Source: Gonocerus acuteangulatus
Taxonomy: Eukaryota; Arthropoda; Insecta; Hemiptera; Coreidae
NCBI GenBank assembly: GCA_946811695.1
Contig: OX328124.1
Coordinates: 26,250,771 to 26,314,770, forward strand
DNA length: 64,000 nt
Reading direction: 5' to 3'
The notes beneath the pieces were generated by a model. It searched no databases. It saw only the letters and a program-made list of their open reading frames with translations, and was not told the DNA's origin. Both the position numbers and the translations under genes were made by a program. Position 1 is the stretch's first letter. Every line of letters begins with the position of its first letter. Below, piece by piece: positions 1 to 10,123 of this stretch.

Positions 1-566
1 TGACATATATCATATATCATATGACATTATCATATGACATATATCATATATCATATGACATATATCATATATCATATGACATATATCATATATCATATGA
101 CATATATCATATATCATATATCATATGACATATATCATATATCATATATCATGTATCATATATCATATGACATATATCATATATCATATGACATATATCA
201 TGTATCATATATCATATATCATATAGCATATATCATATGACATATATCATATAGCATATATCATATGACATATATCATATATCATATGACATATATCATA
301 TATCATATATCATGTATCATATATCATATATCATATATCATGTATCATATATCATATGACATATATCATATATCATATATCATATGACATATATCATATA
401 TCATATATCATATGACATATATCATATATCATATGACATTATCATATGACATATGACATATATCATATATCATATGACATATATCATATATCATGTATCA
501 TATATCATATATCATATGACATATATCATATATCATATATCATATGACATATATCATATATCATGT
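1..566 (+). repeat. Heptamer satellite, forward orientation (left block)
   Basis: The block is built almost only of the heptamers CATATAT, CATATGA and CATGTAT. They are usually ordered as one CATATGA plus two CATATAT, giving a 21-bp higher-order unit. Because 21 is a multiple of 3, one frame stays open and encodes repeats of the heptapeptide MTYIIYH. Those open frames are satellite artefacts, not genes. The block ends where element A begins. Confidence 0.97.
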
Positions 567-579
567 GCCAAGATGGCGG
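567..579 (+). promoter_or_regulatory. YY1/Pho-like motif over the ORF1 start codon of element A
   Basis: The sequence GCCAAGATGGCGG starts at the element boundary and contains the ORF1 ATG at 573. Its complement, CCGCCATCTTGGC, matches the YY1/Pleiohomeotic core CGCCATCTTG. Mammalian L1 uses a YY1 site near its 5' end to position transcription start, so a downstream-promoter role here is an inference. Element D1 has the same 10-bp core at its own ORF1 start. Confidence 0.5.
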
Positions 580-1589
580 ATTGTATAAAACAGCTAGCTA
601 GTGCAGTAGATCTATTAAACACAATTTCACAATTTCCAATATTAAGAAAGGACTTAAAATCAGCTTTATTTCAAGCTTTAACGTGTATACAATCGGTCCA
701 GCGAGTTTTGGAAGAAAACCCCGAAGAAAGAAGACCAGAAAATGAAGAAAAATCTCAACCTGAAGTTACACGTAAGTCTTACTCAGACATATTAAGAGTT
801 AGACCTGAAAATATAAAATCAAAACATAAAATAATTATAAAAAACAAAAATAATAATGCCCCCGCTGAAGAAACAAAAAGGCAATTTAAAGCTGAAATTG
901 ATCCCAGATTTCTTAAAGTAGGAATAACTAATTTAAGAAACACAAAAAAAGGTTATGTTATTGTTGAGACTGAAAGCAAATCAGATCTTGAAAAAATAAC
1001 AGCTGTTATCACAAGTAATAAAAAATCCACACTACTACCCACAACATTGAATAAATTTAACCCACGAATGATTATTAAGAATATTCCAGAGGAGGTTAAT
1101 GAATCCAATCTGGTGGATACTTTAAAAGAACAGAATGAAGAATTGGGATTCAACGAGGAGAATATTAAATTAATAAGAATAACCAAAATAAGATCTGACT
1201 CTTCTAGACGGAATGCGGTGGTCGAAGTGAATCCTAAACTAAGGGAAATGCTGCTGAATAGAAGATTGAAGTTATACTATTCTATCAGCTATGCAGAAGA
1301 TTACTTTGGGATCCGACGCTGCATGAAGTGCAACAAGTTCAACCACTCAGAAGCTGACTGCCGAGGGAAGCTGACCTGCGCCATCTGCATGGAGGAACAT
1401 CCTACCAGTACCTGCACGAAGAAGGAAGAACTTGGAGCTTACAAATGCATAAATTGTTATTCTTTTAATGAACATTGCAAGCCGCATCAAAGAATTTCAC
1501 ATAATCATACATCATTCAGTAAGTTATGCCCTTCTTATAAAAATGCAATTAAAAAATTAATCCAAAACACTAATTACACATCAATATGA
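573..1589 (+). CDS. Element A ORF1, gag-like RNA-binding protein (338 aa)
   Basis: This is the nucleic-acid chaperone/RNP protein of a non-LTR retrotransposon. I start it at ATG 573 because upstream codons in the same frame are pure satellite. That frame stays open to 453 and would add 40 residues of MTYIIYH repeats. An N-terminal helical region is followed by a basic KSKHKIIIKNKN stretch near residues 86-97 and an RRM-like middle part. Three C-terminal zinc-knuckle motifs follow: CX2CX4HX4C at 250-263, CX2CX3HX4C at 269-281, and a third beginning at Cys292, as in I/R1/Jockey ORF1 proteins. The stop (TGA 1587-1589) overlaps the ATG of the next small ORF as ATGA. No internal lesion is seen. 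Confidence 0.9.
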   Translation: MADCIKQLASAVDLLNTISQFPILRKDLKSALFQALTCIQSVQRVLEENPEERRPENEEKSQPEVTRKSYSDILRVRPENIKSKHKIIIKNKNNNAPAEETKRQFKAEIDPRFLKVGITNLRNTKKGYVIVETESKSDLEKITAVITSNKKSTLLPTTLNKFNPRMIIKNIPEEVNESNLVDTLKEQNEELGFNEENIKLIRITKIRSDSSRRNAVVEVNPKLREMLLNRRLKLYYSISYAEDYFGIRRCMKCNKFNHSEADCRGKLTCAICMEEHPTSTCTKKEELGAYKCINCYSFNEHCKPHQRISHNHTSFSKLCPSYKNAIKKLIQNTNYTSI

Positions 1590-1813
1590 ATAATACACAC
1601 TCCATTATTAAAACAACACTATTCCCAAGAAAACTACATTCTGAGCTTAGTTTTTTAAACATTTTATTATTCACACCATTCAAATGCTTTCTTGTAGTAT
1701 CATTACAAAATATTTTTCCTTTTAAATCAGTTTTATCGACACAAATAAACTTTTCATCTCCAAAAAAAAACCCAAATAAACAATCAAAACATTATAACCT
1801 TTCTTATGGTTAA
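1586..1813 (+). CDS. Small linking ORF between ORF1 and ORF2 of element A (75 aa)
   Basis: The ATG overlaps the ORF1 stop (ATGA at 1586-1589), and the stop TAA at 1811-1813 lies 8 nt inside ORF2, which starts at 1806. The predicted protein is hydrophobic and basic and matches no family I know. Its value may be positional: it could carry reinitiating ribosomes across the roughly 216-nt gap from ORF1 to ORF2. It could equally be a chance ORF in AT-rich spacer. Confidence 0.35.
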   Translation: MNNTHSIIKTTLFPRKLHSELSFLNILLFTPFKCFLVVSLQNIFPFKSVLSTQINFSSPKKNPNKQSKHYNLSYG

Positions 1814-4800
1814 TTTTAAAAGTATTAATGTAGTTCAAATAAACACACAACATTCTTGGAAAACAGCTGTTTTATTAGATGAATTCATGCAAAGAAAATC
1901 CATTGATTTGGCTATAATACAGGAACCATATGTTCATAAACAAATGCATTTCGATACAAAATATAAATCTTTTATTGGAGGAAATGGAAATTCTCGCACT
2001 AAAATAATGTTATTAAATAAAAATATAGATGCTATATTATTAAATAAATATTCAGACAACGATATAACTGTTATTCAAATAAAATATAATTCGTTTAATT
2101 GTATAATTGTTAGCGCTTATTTTGATATAAACAGAGACATAGACATAGATATTCGTAAATTAGATAAAATATTACAAGACTTCCAAACAGAAAATATCCT
2201 AATAGGAATGGACAGCAATTGTAGATCAAAATTCTATTATGACAAAATTACAAATTCAAGAGGACGGAAACTAGAAAATTACATTGTATCTAACAATTTA
2301 TTTTTAGCAAATATTGACAAAAACCTTCCTACTTTTGATGGTCCAAGAGGAACTAGCAATATAGATGTCACGCTAACATCACCATCTTTAGCAGATTATA
2401 TTAAAAATTGGAATATTCTAACAAATGAAGTTTTCTCTGACCACCTTCTAATAACATACACAATAGAACATCCTGTTTTTTATTCTCCTAACAAAACATA
2501 TGGTTTAAGATATATTACAAAAAATGCTAATTGGAATTATTTCGAGGAAAATTTAGAGTCAGTAATTATAAAATCATTTAAGTTATCTCTAGATATTACT
2601 ACAGATATTCAACTTTCTGCAATAGCTAATAACACTGAAATAAACGATTGTCTAAATAAATTTCAAAAATGTTTGATTAAATCCTGTAACAAATCATTCA
2701 AAATCAAAACTTATTTTAATAAAAATAACCAGAAACCCCATAAATATACACCCTGGTGGGATGAAAACTTATCTGAACTAAGAAAGGAAACTAATCGTCT
2801 TAGAAGACGATATCAGCGTACTCCAAATGATTCTAATTTCAAAGAAGAACGCAAAATATTATATTTCCAAAAAAGACAAATATACCTCAGAGAAATTAGA
2901 AGAAAAAAACTAAAGTCCTGGCAAGACTATTGTAATTCCATAGATTTTACAAATCCTTGGTCTTGGCCCTACAAATATTCTAAACAAAATTTACCTGAAA
3001 ATCTAAATTTGAAAACTATTCTAAAAGAAGACGGAACCTACACTACTGACATTGAATCTACTTACGAATATATAATTAACAATATAGTAGGCAACGACAA
3101 TCAGGAAACAGACAATGAAAAACATAAATTATTAAGAACTTCTTCTCAAATACCGCCCAACACCTTAAATGGCTTACCTTTAACAAAATTCGAACTTTCT
3201 CACATTATACATAATTTAAATAAAAAAAAATCAGTAGGAATAGACGGCATATCTGTCGAAATTATCCAAACAGTTTATCAAAAATATCCTAATTTCATGC
3301 ATACTTTTTATTCAAAATGCTTTTCTCAAGGTGTATTTCCATATTTATGGAAGAAATCAAAACTAACTCTATTAAAGAAACCTAATAAACCACCAAATGA
3401 AATATCCTCCCTTAGACCGATAAGTTTAATTCCAATTGGAGGGAAGGTCCTGGAAAAAATTATTCATCGAAGGCTCTCACATTTCCTTTACTCAAATAAT
3501 ATAATTGATAGCAATCAGTTTGGTTTTACTCCTCAAACAGGAACTTCTCAAGCTTTAGAGAAAATGAATACATTTATAAAACAAGCATTAAATAATAAAA
3601 ATCATGTCGTACTTATTTCATTAGATATACAAAAAGCATTTGACAGTGCATGGTGGCCGTCAATCCTAAACTCTTTGAAAGAATATAACTGCCCTCAAAA
3701 CATTTATACACTTATTAAAAACTACTTAACCAATAGAGAGACTTACATAATCACACACAACATAATGAAAATGAAACGACAGACAATTGGTACACCACAA
3801 GGGTCTTCTTGTTCACCATTACTCTGGAATATTATCATGAACAGCTTACTGAAAACTAATACTCAACCAAACGTAGAACTAATAGCATTTGCAGACGATA
3901 TCTTAATACTAGTAAAATCCAGAATTCCAGAACAAATACAAAACAATATTAACATTATCATTAACACAGTCGAAAACTGGGCAAAACACAACAAGTTAAC
4001 ATTCAACAATCAAAAATCAACTTACATGATAATTACACGAAGCAGATTAGAACCGACTATCCACGTTACATTACAAGGAAACGAACTGACAAAAACAAAT
4101 GTTACAAAATATCTAGGAATATTAATAGATAACAAACTAACTTGGAATAAACACATAGAAAATTTACAAAACAAACTTATAAAACTAATCAACTACTTAG
4201 GACTCACAGCTCGTAACACATGGGGACTGCAATCTTCAGCATTACACATCATTTACATAGGAGCAATTGTACCATCACTTACTTACGGACTACATATTTG
4301 GCACAGAGGACTGCAAAAGAAGTACAACTTAAGCAAATTGCAAAGAGTTCAGAGATTCATTGCTTTAAGAATAATAAAAGGTTATAGGACTATTTCTTAT
4401 GATGCTGCCTGCGTTTTAGCAAAAATAATGCCAATAGACATTCTAGCAAAGCAATATATTAAAGAATATAAACTTTTGAAACTGAACGAAGACTCGAATA
4501 ACATAAAATCTGATGATTTGGAAAAGACAATACATTATACTCAATGGACACATCCCGGTAAACCACTCAAACTCAACGGATATACAAACAAACAAACAGA
4601 TTACCAGATATACACAGACGGCAGTAAAGACAATGACAACGTTGGAGCAGCTACAATCATATACAAAGACTATAAACTATTAACGACACTCAAATTTAGA
4701 CTTGGACATTACTGTACAAACAACCAAGCTGAACAACTTGCTATATTAAAATCTATAGACTACATTAATAAACACATCACTACACCATCTTCTATACAGA

Positions 4801-5216
4801 TACATACAGACAGCATGATAGCATTACAAAAACTCAAAAACACTGACATACATGAAGTACTAATAGAAAAAATACGACAACTGTTAAGAATATGCCAAAA
4901 TACGCATACAATATATTTTAAATGGATAAAGGGACATTCTGGTGACGAAGGTAACGAAATCGCAGATCGTTTCGCCAAAGCAGCGTCAAAAGATACGTCA
5001 CTACCGATAGAATATAATAAACTTTCAAAAACTCACTTAAAATATATCTTAAAACTAGAATCAATTGCAGAATGGCAGCAAAAATGGGATACCTCTAACA
5101 AAGGTCGCCATTTATTCAAATTTATCCCAATCATACAAAACTTTTGTAATACAAACAAATTTTTACACAACACAAGTACTCACGGGACATGGGGTATTTC
5201 TATCCTATTTAAGTAG
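1806..5216 (+). CDS. Element A ORF2: endonuclease-reverse transcriptase-RNase H (1136 aa, C-terminus frameshifted)
   Basis: This polyprotein nicks the target, copies the RNA by target-primed reverse transcription and degrades the template. The APE-type endonuclease is at residues 1-220, with Asn13, Glu40 in QEPY and a C-terminal SDH. The reverse transcriptase is at about 430-750, with LRPISL, SLDIQKAFD, GTPQGSSCSP and the catalytic FADD at 695-698. The RNase H domain is at about 932-1060, with the four acidic residues D938, E976, D1002 and D1054 and the motif TDGS. The family's C-terminal LTGHG region is only readable in another frame from about 5150, so the stop at 5214 is a lesion. The catalytic domains look intact. 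Confidence 0.93.
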   Translation: MVNFKSINVVQINTQHSWKTAVLLDEFMQRKSIDLAIIQEPYVHKQMHFDTKYKSFIGGNGNSRTKIMLLNKNIDAILLNKYSDNDITVIQIKYNSFNCIIVSAYFDINRDIDIDIRKLDKILQDFQTENILIGMDSNCRSKFYYDKITNSRGRKLENYIVSNNLFLANIDKNLPTFDGPRGTSNIDVTLTSPSLADYIKNWNILTNEVFSDHLLITYTIEHPVFYSPNKTYGLRYITKNANWNYFEENLESVIIKSFKLSLDITTDIQLSAIANNTEINDCLNKFQKCLIKSCNKSFKIKTYFNKNNQKPHKYTPWWDENLSELRKETNRLRRRYQRTPNDSNFKEERKILYFQKRQIYLREIRRKKLKSWQDYCNSIDFTNPWSWPYKYSKQNLPENLNLKTILKEDGTYTTDIESTYEYIINNIVGNDNQETDNEKHKLLRTSSQIPPNTLNGLPLTKFELSHIIHNLNKKKSVGIDGISVEIIQTVYQKYPNFMHTFYSKCFSQGVFPYLWKKSKLTLLKKPNKPPNEISSLRPISLIPIGGKVLEKIIHRRLSHFLYSNNIIDSNQFGFTPQTGTSQALEKMNTFIKQALNNKNHVVLISLDIQKAFDSAWWPSILNSLKEYNCPQNIYTLIKNYLTNRETYIITHNIMKMKRQTIGTPQGSSCSPLLWNIIMNSLLKTNTQPNVELIAFADDILILVKSRIPEQIQNNINIIINTVENWAKHNKLTFNNQKSTYMIITRSRLEPTIHVTLQGNELTKTNVTKYLGILIDNKLTWNKHIENLQNKLIKLINYLGLTARNTWGLQSSALHIIYIGAIVPSLTYGLHIWHRGLQKKYNLSKLQRVQRFIALRIIKGYRTISYDAACVLAKIMPIDILAKQYIKEYKLLKLNEDSNNIKSDDLEKTIHYTQWTHPGKPLKLNGYTNKQTDYQIYTDGSKDNDNVGAATIIYKDYKLLTTLKFRLGHYCTNNQAEQLAILKSIDYINKHITTPSSIQIHTDSMIALQKLKNTDIHEVLIEKIRQLLRICQNTHTIYFKWIKGHSGDEGNEIADRFAKAASKDTSLPIEYNKLSKTHLKYILKLESIAEWQQKWDTSNKGRHLFKFIPIIQNFCNTNKFLHNTSTHGTWGISILFK

Positions 5217-5429
5217 ATTTAAAATAAAAATTCATGCCCCTGTGACAGACATACAGAACAGACAGCACACCACATCATATACAATTGTACACTGTTTAAC
5301 GAATACAGAAACAGAATTAGAAAGAAAATAACCTATTGGCCTATTGAAGAAAATAAATTGTTTTTTAATAATTACAAATTATTCTTAACTTTATGCAAAG
5401 ATATTATTCAAAGATTGAGTGAAAAATGA
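5150..5429 (+). pseudogene. Frameshifted C-terminal end of element A ORF2
   Basis: From about 5150 to 5235 the family-like sequence (LTGHG, then a hydrophobic/basic stretch) reads one frame away from ORF2. From 5235 it returns to the ORF2 frame with a cysteine/histidine finger (CPCD, then HH and a later C) and runs to TGA 5427-5429. Two opposite indels thus bracket about 85 bp. The intact protein would have ended at 5429, about 70 residues beyond the present stop. Confidence 0.75.
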
Positions 5430-5692
5430 AAAATTGCATTTTTATTGAAGTAAAGCGGACCTTACTGAATATATAAGTTTATTTGTATACTCCTTGTTTT
5501 ATACTAATTGATTTAAGTTAACGTGAATAATTTATGTGTAAACCTAACTAAATTGCTAACTTGAACAAAATTAACTAAGATAAGAAAAAAAAAACATACA
5601 TGTGATATACTGTATCTTGTATGATGCTTGTAGTACAATAAACGGCCTTCTAAAAGGGGTACTTTTAGAAGGAAAAAAAAAAAAAAAAAAAA
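5430..5692 (+). other. Element A 3' UTR, polyadenylation signal, terminal hairpin and poly(A)
   Basis: The 3' UTR holds AATAAA at 5637-5642. It is followed by a perfect stem-loop with 11-bp arms at 5646-5656 and 5662-5672 and loop GGGTA, then 20 A from 5673 to 5692. A hairpin directly before the tail is the arrangement of 'stringent' LINEs, whose reverse transcriptase recognises the RNA 3' end. Element D has a related hairpin. Confidence 0.8.
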
Positions 5693-8184
5693 CATATATC
5701 ATATGACATATATCATGTATCATGTATCATGTATCATATATCATGTATCATATATCATATGACATATATCATGTATCATATATCATATGACATATATCAT
5801 ATATCATATATCATATATCATATGACATATATCATATGACATATATCATATATCATATGACATATATCATATATCATATGACATATATCATATATCATAT
5901 GACATATATCATATATCATATGACATATATCATATATCATATGACATATATCATATATCATATGACATATATCATATGACATATATCATATATCATATGA
6001 CATATATCATATATCATATGACATATATCATATATCATATGTCATATATCATATGACATATATCATATATCACATGACATATATCATATATCATATGACA
6101 TATATCATATATCATATGACATATATCATGTATCATATATCATGTATCATATATCATATATCATATATCATATATCATATGACATTATCATATGACATAT
6201 GACATATATCATATATCATATGACATATATCATATATCATATGACATATATCATATGACATATATCATATATCATGTGACATATATCATATATCATATGA
6301 CATATATCATATATCATATGACATATATCATATATCATATGACATATATCATATATCATATGACATATATCATATATCATATGACATATATCATATATCA
6401 TATGACATATATCATATATCATATAACATATGACATATATCATATATCACATGACATATATCATATATCACATGACATATATCATATATCATATATCATA
6501 TGACATATATCATATATCATATGACATATATCATATATCATATATCATATGACATATATCATATATCATATATCATATGACATATATCATATATCATATA
6601 TCATGTATCATATATCATATATCATATAGCATATGACATTATCATATGACATATATCATATATCATATATCATATGACATATATCATATATAATATGACA
6701 TATATCATATATAATATGACATATATCATATATCATATGACATATATCATATATCATATGACATATATCATATATCATATGACATATATCATATGACATA
6801 TATCATATATCATATGACATATATCATATATCATATGACATATATCATATATCACATGACATATATCATATATCACATGACATATATCATATATCATATG
6901 ACATATATCATATATCACATGAAATATATCATATATCATATATCATATGACATTATCTTATATCATATGACATATATCATATATCGTATATCATATGACA
7001 TTATCATATATCATATGACATATATCATATATCATGTATCATGTATCATATATCATATATCATATAGCATATGACATATATCATATATCATGTATCATGT
7101 ATCATATATCATATATCATATATCATGTATCATATATCATATGACATATATCATATATCATATATCATATGACATATATCATATATCATATATCATATAT
7201 CATATGACATTATCATATGACATATGACATATATCATATATCATATGACATATATCATATATCATGTATCATATATCATATATCATATGACATATATCAT
7301 ATATCATATATCATATGACATATATCATATATCATATATCATGTATCATATATCATATATCATATATCATATGACATATATCATATATCACATGACATAT
7401 ATCATATATCATATGACATATATCATATATCATATGACATTATCATATATCATATGACATATATCATATATCATATGACATATATCATATATCATATGAC
7501 ATATATCATATATCATATGACATATATCATATATCATATGACATATATCATATATCATATGACATATATCATATATCATGTATCATATATCATATAGCAT
7601 ATGACATTATCATATGACATATGACATATATCATATATCGTATATCATATATCATATGACATATATCATATATAATATGACATATATCATATATCATATA
7701 TCATATGACATATATCATATATCATATGACATATATCATATATCATATGACATATATCATATATCATATGACATATATCATATATCATATATCATATGAC
7801 ATATATCTTATATCATACGACATATAGCATATATCATGTATCATATATCATATATCATATATCACATGACATATATCATATATCATATATCATATGACAT
7901 ATATCATATATCATATATCATATGACATATATCATATATCATATATCATATGATATATATCATATATCATATATCATGTATCATATATCATATAGCATAT
8001 AGCATATGACATTATCATATGACATATGACATATATCATATATCATATATCATATGACATTATCATATGACATATGACATATATCATATATCATATATCA
8101 TATGACATATATCATATATCATATATCACATGACATATATCATATATCATATATCATATAGCATATATCATATGACATATATCA
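5693..8184 (+). repeat. Heptamer satellite, forward orientation (middle block)
   Basis: Same heptamers and 21-bp higher-order unit as the left block, with scattered CATGTAT, CACATGA and CATATAGCA variants. Recurrent longer modules containing 'catatgacattatcatatgacatatg'-type junctions (described here by their ACATTATCA marker) appear near 6184, 6637, 7204, 7607, 8011 and 8058. This hints at a second, longer periodicity. Confidence 0.96.
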
Positions 8185-8734
8185 TTGATGTTATTTTTCG
8201 TCGCTGGGATAGTATTTTTAGATGGAACGGCATTTTTCTCCAGCGGTGGTACTCCTCCTCACTTGTTCCCGGAATATTTCGATGGATTCATCTCCATCTT
8301 CTTCAGCCAGGTACTTGTTTCTTCCTCGGTGGTAGCCAAGGGAATGACATTTTTCTCGATCTGGGCTCCTTTTCACCTCTCTAGCCACAGTATCGGCGGA
8401 CGAATGGTGTTGAAGCTCCCTGGTGTAGTTGGGATTCTGTCCGTTGGCAGCGCTGATGGTATTGCGTCTTTTTTTTTTTTTTTTTTTTTTTTTTTCCTCC
8501 TGCTTCTATTTTCCTCGCCGTAAGGTTTTGTATGTTTGATGTTATTTTTCGTCGCTGGGATAGTAGAGAGAGGTGAAAAGGAGCCCAGATCGAGAAAAAT
8601 GTCATTCCCTTGGCTACCACCGAGGAAGAAACAAGTACCTGGCTGAAGAAGATGGAGATGAATCCATCGAAATATTCCGGGAACAAGTGAGGAGGAGTAC
8701 CACCGCTGGAGAAAAATGCCGTTCCATCTAAAAA
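8185..8734. mobile_element. Foldback element with 168-bp inverted arms, copy 1
   Basis: The arms 8215-8382 and 8567-8734 are near-perfect inverted copies. A 30-bp segment (GATGTTATTTTTCGTCGCTG and flanks) occurs at 8185-8214 and again directly repeated at 8536-8565. The unique middle has a long T run and GC-richer sequence. ORFs through it read arm sequence in both directions and show no known domain. The element interrupts the satellite. A second, shorter copy lies at 44021-44239, inside a (TA)n tract. Confidence 0.8.
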
Positions 8735-9373
8735 TCATATATCATATATCATATATCATGTATCATATATCATATATCATATATCATATATCATGTATCA
8801 TATATCATATGACATATATCATATATCATATATCATATATCATATGACATTATCATATGACATATGACATATATCATATGACATATATCATATGACATAT
8901 GACATATATCATATATCATATGACATATATCATATATCATGTATCATATATCATATGACATATATCATATATCATATGACATATATCATATGACATTATC
9001 ATATGACATATGACATATGACATATATCATATGACATATATCATATATCATATATCATATGACATATGACATATATTATATATCATTTATCATATGACAT
9101 ATATCATTTATCATATGACATATATCATATATCATGTATCATATATCATATGACATATATCATATATCATATATCATATGACATATATCATATATCATAT
9201 GACATATATCATATATCATATGACTTATATCATATATCATGTATCATATATCATATATCATATGACATATATCATATATCATTTGACATATATCATATAT
9301 CATATATCACATGACATATATCATATATAATATATCATTTGACATATATCATATATCATATATCATATGACAT
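8735..9373 (+). repeat. Heptamer satellite, forward orientation (right block)
   Basis: Continuation of the forward array after the foldback element, in the same 7/21-bp structure. It contains several shortened units (CATATGACATATGA) and occasional CATTTAT variants. It ends at the orientation switch. Confidence 0.95.
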
Positions 9374-9401
9374 TATCATATGACATATATGTCATATGAT
9401 A
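9374..9401. other. 28-bp palindromic switch point of satellite orientation
   Basis: A perfect palindrome is centred on 9387/9388. To the left the array reads CATATGA/CATATAT. To the right it reads the complement, TCATATG/ATATATG. The array is therefore a head-to-head inverted repeat with more than 600 bp on each side. Confidence 0.9.
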
Positions 9402-10024
9402 TATGTCATATGATATATGTCATATGATATATGCTATATGATATATGATATATGATATATGATATATGATATATGTCATATGATATATGATATATGTCAT
9501 ATGATATATGATATATGATATATGATATATGATATATGATATATGTCATATGATATATGTCATATGATATATGTCATATGATATATGATATATGATATAT
9601 GTCATGTGATATATGATATATGTCATATGATATATGATATATGTCATATGATATATTATATATGTCATATGATATATGATATATGTCATATGATATATGA
9701 TATATGTCATATGATATATGTCATATGATATATGTCATATGATATATGATATATGTCATATGATATATGATATATGTCATATGCTATATGATATATGTCA
9801 TATGATATATGATATATGTCATATGATATATGATATATGTCATATGATATATGATATATGATATATGTCATATGTCATATGTCATATGATATATGATATA
9901 TGATATATGTCATATGATATATGATATATGATATATGATATATGATATATGATACATGATATATGATACATGATATATGTCATATGATATATGATATATG
10001 ATATATGTCATGTGATATATGATA
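9402..10024 (-). repeat. Heptamer satellite, inverted orientation
   Basis: The same heptamers in reverse complement, with the same 21-bp unit and the same CATGTAT-type variants near its distal end. It ends abruptly at GCCTTGG (10,026). Confidence 0.95.
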
Positions 10025-10025
10025 T

Positions 10026-10123
10026 GCCTTGGATGGCGTAAGGTAACTCCTTACGCCTTGGATGGCGTAAGGACTCCTTTCTCTCCTCGTGATATCACGT
10101 GTCCTCTGATATCACGAGGAGAG
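10026..10123. repeat. Hairpin cluster bordering the satellite
   Basis: An 18-bp direct repeat beginning GCCTTGGATGG occurs at 10026-10043 and 10055-10072. A hairpin forms between CCTTACGCC (10049-10057) and GGCGTAAGG (10064-10072). A second perfect hairpin has 17-bp arms at 10081-10097 and 10107-10123 with a 9-nt loop. Their role is unknown. They may be termini of an element or a boundary structure. Confidence 0.7.

Larger units (their letters stand above)
567..5692 (+). mobile_element. Element A: near full-length non-LTR retrotransposon inside the satellite
   Basis: In order it carries a minimal 5' leader, ORF1 (gag-like, zinc knuckles), a small linking ORF, ORF2 (endonuclease, reverse transcriptase, RNase H), an AATAAA, a terminal hairpin and a 20-nt poly(A). 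Heptamer satellite abuts both ends. Domain order with a C-terminal RNase H places it in the I/R1/LOA group of LINEs; the clade is not resolved. Target-site duplication cannot be read because both flanks are the same repeat. ORF1 is intact, but ORF2 has two compensating frameshifts near its C-terminus, so this copy is probably not autonomous. Confidence 0.93.

Noticed and set aside
8130..8738. ORFs of 84-121 aa on both strands across the foldback element
   Set aside because: They read through inverted arms and a homopolymer run, and mirror each other; no recognisable domain.
6192..9314. Many open frames encoding repeats of MTYIIYH
   Set aside because: They are a by-product of a 21-bp satellite unit; both strands and several blocks are equally open and there is no start context or domain.
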